From Paramacrobiotus metropolitanus (taxonomy: Eukaryota > Tardigrada > Eutardigrada > Parachela > Macrobiotidae): a DNA stretch of 58,313 bases. The DNA is taken from the NCBI RefSeq assembly GCF_019649055.1, contig NW_026570531.1, positions 1 to 58,313 of the forward strand. Reading direction: 5' to 3'. The notes beneath the pieces were generated by a model that did not search any database, was not told where the DNA came from, and saw only the letters and a program-made list of their open reading frames with translations. Below are positions 19,023 through 31,900 of the stretch, piece after piece. The translations under genes were made by a program, and so were the position numbers. Positions within the stretch are counted from its first letter, which is position 1. The number at the start of each line of letters is the position of its first letter.

Positions 19023-21927
19023 GTGCATTTTCATTTGTCATGCCGAATTCAAAATCTTTGTAAACAAAGTTTCTAGATGTAGAAAGACGGGAGAAAACTG
19101 AATCTGGAGCTGGTTTTGAGAATACGGTCCGAAAAATTGCATCAAAGTTTTCTACCGGCGTAACAGACACGTGCATTTTCATTTCGTCATGCCGAATTCA
19201 AAATCTTTGTAAACAAAGTTTCTGGATGTAGAAAGACGCGAGAAAACTGAATCTGGAGTTAGTTTTAAGAAAAAACAGCTTTTAAGGTCCGAAAAAATTG
19301 CATCAAAATTTTTTACAGCGTAACAGACAAGTGCTTTTTCATTTCGTCATGCCGAATTCAAAATCTTTGTAAACAAAGTTGCTGGATGTAGAAAGACTTG
19401 AGAAAACTGAATCTGGAGTTAGTTTTAAGAAAAATCAGTATTTAGGGTCCGAAAAAATTGCATCAAAGTTTTTTACCGGCGTAACAGACAAGTGCAACTT
19501 TCATTTCGTCATGCCGAACTCAAAATCTTTGTAAACAAAGTTTCTGGATGTAGAAAAACGGGAGAAAAATAAATCTGGAGTTGGTTTTGAGAAAAATCAG
19601 TATTTAGGGTCCGAAAAAATTGCATCAAAGTTTTTTACCGGCGTAACAGACACGTGCATTTTCATTTCGTCATGCCGAATTCAAAATCTTTGTAAACAAA
19701 GTTTCTGGATGTAGAAAGACGCAGAAAACTGAATCTGGAGTTGGTTTTGAAAAAAACAGCTTTTAAGGTCCGAAAAATTGCATCAAAATTTTTTACCAGC
19801 GTAACAGACAAGTGCATTTTTCATTTCGTCATGCCGAATTTCAAAATCTTTGTAAACGAAGTTTGCTGGATGTAGAAAGACTTGAGAAAACTGAATCTGG
19901 AGTTAGTTTTAAGAAAAAACATTTTTAAGGTCCGAAAAATTGCATCAACGTTTTTCTACCGGCGTAACAGACACGTGCATTTTTCATTTCGTCATGCCGA
20001 ATTCAAAATCTTTGTAAACAAAGTTTCTGGATGTAGAAAAGACGCGAGAAAACTGAATCTGGAGTTGGTTTTAAGAAAAAACAGTTTTAAGGTCCGGAAA
20101 AAATTGCATCAAAATTTTTTACAGCGTAACAGACAAGTGCATTTTTCATTTCGTCATGCCACATTCAAAATCTTTGTAAACAAAGTTTCTGGATGTAGAA
20201 AGACTTGAGAAAACTGAATCTGGAGTTAGTTTTAAGAAAAACAGTTTTGAGGTCCGGGAAAAATTGCATCAAAGTTTTTACCGGCGTAACAGACACGTGC
20301 ATTTTCATTTCGTCATGCCGAATTCAAAATCTTTGTTAAACAAAGTTTCTAGATTTAGAAAAGACGCGAGAAAACTGAATCTGGAGTTAGTTTTAAAAAA
20401 CAGCTTTTAAGGTCCGAAAAATTGCATCAAAATTTTTTACCGGCGTAACAGACAAGTGCATTTTCATTTCGTCATGCCACATTCAAAATCTTTGTAAACA
20501 AAGTTTGCTGGATGTAGAAAGACTTGAGAAAACTGAATCTGGAGTTGGTTTTAAGAAAAAACAGTTTTTGAGGTCCGGAAAATTGCATCAAAGTTTTTAC
20601 CGGCGTAACAGACACGTGCATTTTTCATTTCGTCATGCCGAATTCAAAATCTTTGTTAACAAAGTTTCTAGATGTAGAAAGACGGAGAAAACTGAATCTG
20701 GAGCTGGTTTTGAGAATACGGTCCGAAAAATTGCATCAAAGTTTTTTACCGGCGTAACAGACACGTGCATTTTCATTTCGTCATGCCGAATTCAAAATCT
20801 TTGTAAACAAAGTTTCTGGATGTAGAAAGACGCGAGAAAACTGAATCTGGAGTTAGTTTTAAGAAAAACAGTTTTAAGGTCCGAAAAATTGCATCAAAAT
20901 TTTTTACCGGCGTAACAGACAAGTGCAATTTTTCATTTCGTCATGCCACATTCAAAATCTTTGTAAACAAAGTTTCTGGATGTAGAAAGACTTGAGAAAA
21001 CTGAATCTGGAGTTGGTTTTGAGAAAAAACAGTTTTAAGGTCCGAAAAATTGCATCAACGTTTTTTACCGGCGTAAAGTCAAGTGCAACTTTCATTTCGT
21101 CATGCCGAATTCAAAATCTTTGTAAACAAAGTTTCTGGATGTAGAAAAGACGGGAGAAAACTGAATCTGGAGCTGGTTTTGAGAATAAGGTCCGAAAAAA
21201 TTGCATCAAAGTTTTCTACCGGCGTAACAGACACGTGCATTTTCATTTCGTCATGCCGAATTCAAAATCTTTGTAAACAAAGTTTCTGGATGTAGAAAGA
21301 CGCAAAAACTGAATCTGGAGTTAGTTTTAAAACAGCTTTTAAGGTCCGAAAAAATTGCATCAAAATTTTTTACAGCGTAACAGACAAGTGCTTTTCATTT
21401 CGTCATGCCACATTCAAAATCTTTGTAAACAAAGTTTCTGGATGTAGAAAGACGAGAAAACTGAATCTGGAGTTGGTTTTGAAAAAACAGTTTTAAGGTC
21501 CGAAAAAATTGCATCAAAGTTTTTTTACCGGCGTAACAGTCAAGTGCAACTTTCATTTCGTCATGCCGAATTCAAAATCTTTGTTAACAAAGTTTCTAGA
21601 TGTAGAAAGACGCGAGAAAACTGAATTTGGAGTTAGTTTTAAGAAAAACATTTTAAGGTCCGAAAAATTGCATCAAACGTTTTTCTACCGGCGTAACAGA
21701 CACGTGCATTTTTCATTTCGTCATGCCGGATTCAAAATCTTTGTAAACAAAGTTTCTGGATGTAGAAAGACGCGAGAAAACTGAATCTGGAGTTAGTTTT
21801 AAAAAAAAACAGCTTTTAAGGTCAGAAAAAATTGCATCAAAATTTTTTACAGCGTAACAGACAAGTGCATTTTTCATTTCGTCATGCCACATTCAAAATC
21901 TTTGTAAACAAAGTTGCTGGATGTAGA

Positions 21928-22104
21928 AAGACTTGAGAAAACTGAATCTGGAGTTAGTTTTAAGAAAAAACAGTTTTTGAGGTCCGGGAAAATTGCATCT
22001 GGAGGAGTCTGAATCTGGAGGAGTCTGAATCTGGAGTTCTAAGAAAAAACAGTTTTTAAGGTCCGGAAAAATTGCATCAAAGTTTTTTACCGGTGTAACA
22101 GGTA
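21928..22104. repeat. Chimeric satellite monomer, copy 4
   Basis: The double 16-base unit begins at 21999, 3080 bp after copy 3. The preceding monomer shares GGTCAGAAAA at the same 3080-bp offset, so copies 3 and 4 sit in one duplicated block of at least 400 bp. Confidence 0.85.
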
Positions 22105-25100
22105 CGTGCATTTTTCATTTTGTCATGCCGAATTCAAAATCTTTGTAAACAAAGTTTCTAGATGTAGAAAGACGGGAGAAAACTGAATCTGGAGCTGGTT
22201 TTGAGAATACGGTCCGAAAAAATTGCATCAAAGTTTTCTACCGGCGTAACAGACACGTGCATTTTTCATTTCGTCATGCCGAATTCAAAATCTTTGTAAA
22301 CAAAGTTTCTGGATGTAGAAAGACGCGAGAAAACTGAATCTGGAGTTAGTTTTAAGAAAAAACAGCTTTTAAGGTCCGAAAAATTGCATCAAAATTTTTA
22401 CAGCGTAACAGACAAGTGCTTTTTCATTTCGTCATGCCACATTCAAAATCTTTGTAAACAAAGTTTGCTGGATGTAGAAAAGACTTGAGAAAACTGAATC
22501 TGGAGTTGGTTTTGAGAAAAAACAGTTTTAAGGTCCGAAAAATTGCATCAAAGTTTTTTACCGGCGTAACAGACAAGTGCAATTTCATTTCGTCATGCCG
22601 AATTCAAAATCTTTGTAAACAAAGTTTCTAGATGTAGAAAGACGGAGAAAACTGAATCTGGAGCTGGTTTTGAGAATAAGGTCCGAAAAAAATTGCATCA
22701 AAGTTTTTACCGGCGTAACAGACAAGTGCAATTTTCATTTCGTCATGCCGAATTCAAAATCTTTGTAAACAAAGTTTCTGGATGTGAAAGACGCAAAAAC
22801 TGAATCTGGAGTTGGTTTTGAGAAAAAACAGTTTTAAGGTCCGAAAAATTGCATCAAAATTTTTTACCGGCGTAACAGACAAGTGCATTTTTCATTTCGT
22901 CATGCCACGTTCAAAATCTTTGTAAACAAAGTTTCTGGATGTAGAAAGACTTGAGAAAACTGAATCTGGAGTTAGTTTTGAGAAAAAACAGTTTTTAAGG
23001 TCCGAAAAATTGCATCAAAGTTTTTACCGGCGTAACAGACACGTGCATTTTTCATTTCGTCATGCCGAATTCAAAATCTTTGTAAACAAAGTTTCTGGAT
23101 GTAGAAAGACGCGAGAAAACTGAATCTGGAGTTGGTTTTGAGAAAAAACAGCTTTTAAGGTCCGAAAAATTGCATCAAAATTTTTTACAGCGTAACAGAC
23201 AAGTGCATTTTTCATTTCGTCATGCCGAATTCAAAATCTTTGTAAACAAAGTTTCTGGATGTAGAAAGACTTGAGAAAACTGAATCTGGAGTTGGTTTTG
23301 AGAAAAAACAGTTTTGAGGTCCGGGAAAAAATTGCATCAAAGTTTTTTACCGGCGTAACAGACACGTGCATTTTTCATTTCGTCATGCCGAATTCAAAAT
23401 CTTTGTAAACAAAGTTTCTAGATGTAGAAAGACGCGAGAAAACTGAATCTGGAGTTAGTTTTGAAAAAACAGCTTTTAAGGTCCGAAAAATTGCATCAAA
23501 ATTTTTTACAGCGTAACAGACAAGTGCATTTTTCATTTCGTCATGCCACATTCAAAATCTTTGTAAACAAAGTTTGCTGGATGTGAAAGACTTGAGAAAA
23601 CTGAATCTGGAGTTGGTTTTGAGAAAAAACAGTTTTGAGGTCCGGAAAATTGCATCAAAGTTTTTTACCGGCGTAACAGACACGTGCAATTTTCATTTCG
23701 TCATGCCGAATTTAAAATCTTTGTTAAACAAAGTTTCTGGATGTAGAAAGACGGGAGAAAACTGAATCTGGAGTTGGTTTTGAGAATACAGGTCCGAAAA
23801 TTGCATCAAAGTTTTTTACCGGCGTAACAGACACGTGCATTTTTCATTTCGTCATGCCGAATTCAAAATCTTTGTAAACAAAGTTTCTGGATGTAGAAAG
23901 ACGCGAGAAAACTGAATCTGGAGTTAGTTTTAAGAAAAAACAGCTTTTAAGGTCCGAAAAAATTGCATCAAAATTTTTACCGGCGTAACAGACAAGTGCA
24001 TTTTCATTTCGTCATGCCGAATTCAAAATCTTTGTAAACAAAGTTTCTGGATGTAGAAAGACGCGAGAAAACTGAATCTGGAGTTGGTTTTAAGAAAAAA
24101 CAGTTTTAAGGTCCGAAAAATTGCATCAAAGTTTTTACCGGCGTAACAGACAAGTGCAATTTTCATTTCGTCATGCCGAATTCAAAATCTTTGTAAACAA
24201 AGTTTCTAGATGTAGAAAGACGGGAGAAAACTGAATCTGGAGTTGGTTTTGAGAATAAGGTCCGAAAAATTGCATCAAAGTTTTCTACCGGCGTAACAGA
24301 CACGTGCATTTTTCATTTCGTCATGCCGAATTCAAAATCTTTGTAAACAAAGTTTCTGGATGTAGAAAGACGCGAGAAAACTGAATCTGGAGTTAGTTTT
24401 GAAAAAACAGTTTTTAAGGTCCGAAAAAATTGCATCAAAGTTTTTACCAGCGTAACAGACAAGTGCAATTTTTCATTTCGTCATGCCGAATTCAAAATCT
24501 TTGTAAACAAAGTTTCTGGATGTAGAAAGACGCGAGAAAACTGAATCTGGAGTTGGTTTTGAGAAAAAACATTTTTAAGGTCCGAAAAAATTGCATCAAA
24601 GTTTTTTACCGGCGTAACAGACACGTGCATTTTTCATTTCGTCATGCCGAATTCAAAATCTTTGTAAACAAAGTTTCTGGATGTAGAAAGACGCGAGAAA
24701 ACTGAATCTGGAGTTAGTTTTGAGAAAAAACAGTTTTAAGGTCCGAAAAATTGCATCAAAATTTTTTACAGCGTAACAGACAAGTGCATTTTTCATTTCG
24801 TCATGCCACATTCAAAATCTTTGTAAACAAAGTTGCTGGATGTAGAAAGACGCGAGAAAACTGAATCTGGAGTTAGTTTTAAGAAAAAACAGTTTTGAGG
24901 TCCGGGAAAAATTGCATCAAAGTTTTTTACCGGCGTAACAGACACGTGCATTTTCATTTCGTCATGCCGAATTCAAAATCTTTGTAAACAAAGTTTCTAG
25001 ATGTAGAAAAGACGCGAGAAAACTGAATCTGGAGTTGGTTTAAAAAACAGTTTTAAGGTCCGAAAAATTGCATCAAAATTTTTTTACCAGCGTAACAGAC

Positions 25101-25980
25101 AAGTGCATTTTTCATTTCGTCATGCCGAATTCAAAATCTTTGTAAACAAAGTTTGCTGGATGTAGAAAGACTTGAGAAAACTGAATCTGGAGTTAGTTTT
25201 AAGAAAAAACAGTTTTAAGGTCCGAAAAAATTGCATCAAAGTTTTTTACCGGCGTAACAGACACGTGCATTTTCATTTCGTCATGCCGAATTCAAAATCT
25301 TTGTAAACAAAGTTTCTAGATGTAGAAAGACGCGAGAAAACTGAATCTGGAGTTAGTTTTAAGAAAAAACATTTTTAAGGTCCGAAAAATTGCATCAAAG
25401 TTTTTACCGGCGTAACAGACACGTGCATTTTCATTTCGTCATGCCGAATTCAAAATCTTTGTAAACAAAGTTTCTGGATGTAGAAAGACGCGAGAAAACT
25501 GAATCTGGAGTTGGTTTGAAAAAAACAGCTTTTAAGGTCCGAAAAAATTGCATCAAAATTTTTTACCGGCGTAACAGACACGTGCATTTTTCATTTCGTC
25601 ATGCCACATTCAAAATCTTTGTAAACAAAGTTGCTGGATGTAGAAAGACTTGAGAAAACTGAATCTGGAGTTAGTTTTAAGAAAAAACAGTTTTGAGGTC
25701 CGGGGAAAATTGCATCAAAGTTTTTTACCGGCGTAACAGACACGTGCATTTTTCATTTCGTCATGCCGAATTCAAAATCTTTGTAAACAAAGTTTCTGGA
25801 TGTAGAAAGACGCGAGAAAACTGAATCTGGAGTTAGTTTTAAGAAAAAACAGCTTTTAAGGTCCGAAAAAATTGCATCAAAATTTTTTACAGCGTAACAG
25901 ACAAGTGCTTTTTTCATTTCGTCATGCCACATTCAAAATCTTTGTAAACAAAGTTGCTGGATGTAGAAAGACTTGAGAAA

Positions 25981-28900
25981 ACTGAATCTGGAGTTAGTTT
26001 TAAGAAAAAACAGTTTTTAAGGCCCGAAAAAATTGCATCAAATTTTTTTACCGGCGTAACAGACACGTGCATTTTTCATTTCGTCATGCCACATTCAAAA
26101 TCTTTTTAAACAAAGTTTCTAGATGCAGAAAGACGCGAGAAAACTGAATCTGGAGTTGGTTCTGAGAAAAAACTGTTTTTAAGGTCCGCAAAAATTGCAT
26201 CAAAGTTTTTTACCGGCTTAACAGACATGTGCAATTTTCATTTCGTCATGCCGAATTCAAAATCTTTGTAAACAAAGTTTCTAGATGTAGAAAGACGCGA
26301 GAAAACTGAATCTGGAGTTAGTTTTAAGAAAAAACAGTTTTTAAGGTCCGAAAAATTGCATCAAAGTTTTTTACCGGCTTAACAGACAAGTGCAATTTTC
26401 ATTTCGTCATGCCGAATTTCAAAATCTTTGTAAACAAAGTTTCTGGATGTAGAAAGACTTGAGAAAACTGAATCTGGAGTTAGTTTTAAGAAAAAACATT
26501 TTTAAGGTCCGAAAAAATTGCATCAAAATTTTTTACCGGCGTAACAGTCAAGTGCAATTTTCATTTCGTCATGCCGAATTCAAAATCTTTGTAAACAAAG
26601 TTTCTAGATGTAGAAAAGACGGGAGAAAACTAAATCTGGAGCTGGTTTTGAGAATAAGGTCCGAAAAATTGCATCAAAGTTTTTACCGGCGTAACAGACA
26701 CGTGCAATTTTCATTTCGTCATGCCGAATTCAAAATCTTTGTAAACAAAGTTTCTGGATGTAGAAAGACGCGAAAAACTGAATCTGGAGTTAGTTTTAAG
26801 AAAAAACAGTTTTTAAGGTCCGAAAAAATTGCATCAAAATTTTTTACAGCGTAACAGACAAGTGCAATTTTCATTTCGTCATGCCGAATTCAAAATCTTT
26901 GTAAACAAAGTTTCTGGATGTAGAAAGACTTGAGAAAACTGAATCTGGAGTTAGTTTTAAGAAAAACAGTTTTAAGGTCCGAAAAATTGCATCAAAGTTT
27001 TTTACCGGCGTAACAGACACGTGCATTTTTCATTTCGTCATGCCGAATTCAAAATCTTTGTAAACAAAGTTTCTGGATGTAGAAAGACGCGAGAAAACTG
27101 AATCTGGAGTTAGTTTTGAGAAAAAACAGCTTTTAAGGTCCGAAAAATTGCATCAAAGTTTTTTACCAGCGTAACAGACAAGTGCATTTTTCATTTCGTC
27201 ATGCCGAATTCAAAATCTTTGTAAACAAAGTTTCTGGATGTAGAAAGACGCGAGAAAACTGAATCTGGAGTTGGTTTTGAGAAAAACAGTTTTAAGGTCC
27301 GAAAAATTTCATCAAAATTTTTTACCGGCGTAACAGTCAAGTGCAATTTTCATTTCGTCATGCCGAATTCAAAATCTTTGTAAAGAAAGTTTCTAGATGT
27401 TGAAAGACGCGAGAAAACTGAATCTGGAGTTAGTTTTGAGAAAAACAGTTTTTAAGGTCCGAAAAATTGCATCAAAGTTTTTTACCAGCGTAACAGACAA
27501 GTGCAATTTTCATTTCGTCATGCCGAATTCAAAATCTTTGTAAACAAAGTTTCTGGATGTAGAAAGACTTGAGAAAACTGAATCTGGAGTTGGTTTTGAA
27601 AAAAAACAGTTTTAAAAGACCGAAAAAATTGCATCAAAGTTTTTTACCGGTGTAACAGGTACGTGCATTTTTCATTTCGTCATGCCGAATTCAAAATCTT
27701 TGTTAACAAAATTTCTAGATGTAGAAAGACGCGAGAAAACTGAATCTGGAGTTAGTTTTAAGAAAAAACAGTTTTAAGGTCCGAAAAATTGCATCAAAGC
27801 TTTTTACCGGCGTAACAGACAAGTGCAATTTTCATTTCGTCATGCCGAATTCAAAATCTTTGTAAACAAAGTTTCTGGATGTAGAAAAACGGGAGAAAAC
27901 TGAATCTGGAGTTCGTTTTGAGAAAAATCAGTATTTATGGTCCGAAAAATTGCATCAAAGTTTTTTACCGGCGTAACAGACAAGTGCAATTTTCATTTCG
28001 TCATGCCGAATTCAAAATCTTTGTAAACAAAGTTTCTGGATGTAGAAAAACGGGAGAAAACTGAATCTGGAGTTGGTTTTGAGAAAAATCAGTATTTAGG
28101 GTCCGAAAAAATTGCATCAAAGTTTTTTACCGGCGTAACAGACAAGTGCAATTTTCATTTCGTCATGCCGAATTCAAAATCTTTGTAAACAAAGTTTCTG
28201 GATGTAGAAAGACGGAGAAAACTGAATCTGGAGTTGGTTTTGAGAATAAGGTCCGAAAAAATTGCATCGAAATTTTTGTTACCGGCTTAACAGATATGTG
28301 CAATTTCCATTTCGTCATGCCGAATTCAAAATCTTTGTAAACAAAGTTTCTGGATGTAGAAAGACGCGAGAAAACTGAATCTGGAGTTGGTTTTGAGAAA
28401 AAACAGTTTTTAAGGTCCGAAAAAATTGCATCAAAGTTTTTTACCGGCTTAACAGATATGTGCAATTTTCATTTCGTCATGCCGAATTCAAAATCTTTGT
28501 AAACAAAGTTTCTGTAAGTAGAAAAACTAGAGAAAACTGAATCTGGAGTTGGTTTTGAGAAAAAACAGTTTTTAAGGTCCGAAAAAATTGCATCAAAGTT
28601 TTTACCGGCGTATCAGACATGTGCAATTTTCATTTCGTCATGCCGTATTCAAAATCTTTGTAAACAAATTTCTAGACGTAGAAAAACGCGAGAAAACTTA
28701 ATCTGGAGTTAGTTTTAAGAAAAAACAGTTTTTAAGGTCCGAAAAAATTGCATCAAAGTTTTTTACCGGCGTAACAGTCAAATGCAATTTACATTTCGTC
28801 ATGCCGAATTCAAAATCTTTGTAAACAAAGTTTCTATATGTAAAAAGACTTGAGAAAACTGAATCTGGAGTTAGCTTTAAGAAAAAACAGTTTTTGCGGT

Positions 28901-31900
28901 CCGAAAAAATTGCATCAAAGTTTTTTACCGGCGTAACAGACACGTGCATTTTTCATTTCGTCATGCCGAATTCAAAATCTTTGTAAACAAATTTCTAGAC
29001 GTAGAAAGACGCGAGAAAACTGAATCTGGAGTTAGTTTTAAGAAAAAACAGTTTTTAAGGTCCGAAAAATTGCATCAAAGTTTTTTACCGGCGTAACAGA
29101 CAAGTGCATTTTTCATTTCGTCATGCCGAATTCAAAATCTTTGTAAACAAAGTTTCTGGATGTAGAAAGACGCGAGAAAACTGAATCTGGAGTTGGTTTT
29201 AAGAAAAAACAGTTTTTGAGGTCCGAAAAATTGCATCAAAGTTTTTTACCGGCGTAACAGACACGTGCATTTTTCATTTCGTCATGCCGAATTCAAAATC
29301 TTTGTAAACAAAGTTTCTAGATGTAGAAAGACGCGAGAAAACTGAATCTGGAGTTAGTTTTAAGAAAAACATTTTAAGGTCCGAAAAAATTGCATCAAAA
29401 CGTTTTTTACCGGCGTAACAGACACGTGCATTTTTCATTTCGTCATGCCGAATTCAAAATCTTTGTAAACAAAGTTTCTGGATGTAGAAAGACGCGAGAA
29501 AACTGAATCTGGAGTTAGTTTTAAGAAAAAACAGTTTTTAAGGTCCGGAAAAAATTGCATCAAAGTTTTTTACCGGCGTAACAGACAAGTGCATTTTCAT
29601 TTCGTCATGCCGAATTCAAAATCTTTGTAAACAAAGTTTCTGGATGTAGAAAGACGCGAGAAAACTGAATCTGGAGTTAGTTTTAAGAAAAAACAGTTTT
29701 TAAGGTCCGGAAAAATTGCATCAAAGTTTTTTACCGGCGTAACAGACACGTGCAATTTTCATTTCGTCATGCCGAATTCAAAATCTTTGTAAACAAAGTT
29801 TCTAGATGTAGAAAGACGCGAGAAAACTGAATCTGGAGTTGGTTTTGAGAAAAAACAGTTTTAAGGTCCGCAAAAATTGCATCAAAGTTTTTTACCGGCT
29901 TAACAGACATGTGCAATTTTCATTTCGTCATGCCGTATTCAAAATCTTTGTAAACAAAGTCTCTATATGTAAAAACACTTGAGAAAACTTAATCTGGAGT
30001 TAGCTTTAAGAAAAAACAGTTTTGAGGTCCGAAAAATTGCATCAAAGTTTTTTACCGGCGTAACAGACAAGTGCATTTTTCATTTCGTCATGCCGAATTC
30101 GAAACATTTGTAAACAAAATTTCTAGATGTAGAAAGACGCGAGAAAACTGAATCTGGAGTTAGTTTTGAGAAAAAACAGTTTTAAGGTCCGAAAAAATTG
30201 CATCAAAGTTTTTTACCGGCGTAACAGACAAGTGCAATTTTTCATTTCGTCATGCCGAATTCAAAATCTTTGTAAACAAAGTTTCTGGATGTAGAAAGAC
30301 GCGAGAAAACTGAATCTGGAGTTAGTTTTAAGAAAAAACAGTTTTAAGGTCCGAAAAAATTGCATCAAAGTTTTTTACCGGCGTAACAGACAAGTGCATT
30401 TTCATTTCGTCATGCCGAATTCAAAATCTTTGTAAACAAAGTTTCTGGATGTAGAAAGACTTGAGAAAACTGAATCTGGAGTTAGTTTTAAGAAAAACAG
30501 TTTTGAGGTCCGAAAAATTGCATCAAAGTTTTTTACCGGCGTAACAGACAAGTGCAATTTTTCATTTCGTCATGCCGAATTCAAAATCTTTGTAAACAAA
30601 GTTTCTAGATGTAGAAAGACGCGAGAAAACTGAATCTGGAGTTGGTTTTGAGAAAAAACAGTTTTTAAGGTCCGAAAAATTGCATCAAAGTTTTTTACCG
30701 GCGTAACAGACAAGTGCAATTTTTCATTTCGTCATGCCGAATTCAAAATCTTTGTAAACAAAGTTGCTGGATGTAGAAAGACTTGAGAAAACTGAATCTG
30801 GAGTTAGTTTTAAGAAAAAACAGTTTTTGAGGTCCGGGAAAATTGCATCAAAGTTTTTTACCGGCGTAACAGGTACGTGCATTTTTCATTTCGTCATGCC
30901 GAATTCAAAATCTTTGTAAACAAAGTTTCTGGATGTAGAAAGACGCGAGAGAACTGAATCTGGAGTTAGTTTTAAGAAAAAACAGTTTTTAAGGCCCGAA
31001 AAAATTGCATCAACGTTTTTTACCGGCGTAAAAGTCAAGTGCAACTTTCATTTCGTCATGCCGAATTCAAAATCTTTGTAAACAAAGTTTCTAGATGTAG
31101 AAAGACGGGAGAAAACTGAATCTGGAGCTGGTTTTGAGAATAAGGTCCGAAAAATTGCATCAAAGTTTTTACCGGCGTAACAGACAAGTGCATTTTCATT
31201 TCGTCATGCCGAATTCAAAATCTTTGTAAACAAAGTTTCTAGATGTAGAAAGACGCGAGAAAACTGAATCTGGAGTTGGTTTTAAGAAAAAACAGTTTTT
31301 AAGGTCCGAAAAAATTGCATCAAAGTTTTTTACCGGCTTAACAGACACGTGCATTTTTCATTTCGTCATGCCACATTCAAAATCTTTGTAAACAAAGTTT
31401 CTATATGTAAAAAGACTTGAGAAAACTGAATCTGGAGTTAGCTTTAAGAAAAAACAGTTTTTGCGGTCCGAAAAAATTGCATCAAAGTTTTTTACCGGCG
31501 TAACAGTCAAGTGCATTTTTCATTTCGTCATGCCGAATTCAAAATCTTTGTAAACAAAGTTTCTAGATGTAGAAAGACGCGAGAAAACTGAATCTGGAGT
31601 TAGTTTTAAGAAAAAACAGTTTTTAAGGTCCGAAAAAATTGCATCAAAGTTTTTACCGGCGTAACAGACAAGTGCAATTTTCATTTCGTCATGCCGAATT
31701 CAAAATCTTTGTAAACAAAGTTTCTGGATGTAGAAAGACGCGAGAAAACTGAATCTGGAGTTAGTTTTGAGAAAAAACAGTTTTTAAGGTCCGAAAAAAT
31801 TGCATCAAAATTTTTTACCGGCTTAACAGATATGTGCAATTTTCATTTCGTCATGCCGAATTCAAAATCTTTGTAAACAAAGTTTCTGTAAGTAGAAAAA

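Larger units (their letters stand above)
10904..25980. repeat. Satellite zone 1: long duplications and four chimeric monomers
   Basis: This part mixes full monomers with distinct variant types: AACATTTTTAAGG with TTTGG, GCTGGATGTAG with CTTGAG, a short type with GAGAATAAGG or GAGAATACGG, a CAGCTTTTAAGG type with TTTACAGCG, and GGTGTAACAGGTACG. Rare variants recur at fixed offsets: CACAATC at 14194 and about 17139 (2945 bp), and GGTCAGAAAA at 18740 and 21820 (3080 bp). The zone boundary on the right is gradual and set by eye. Confidence 0.6.
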
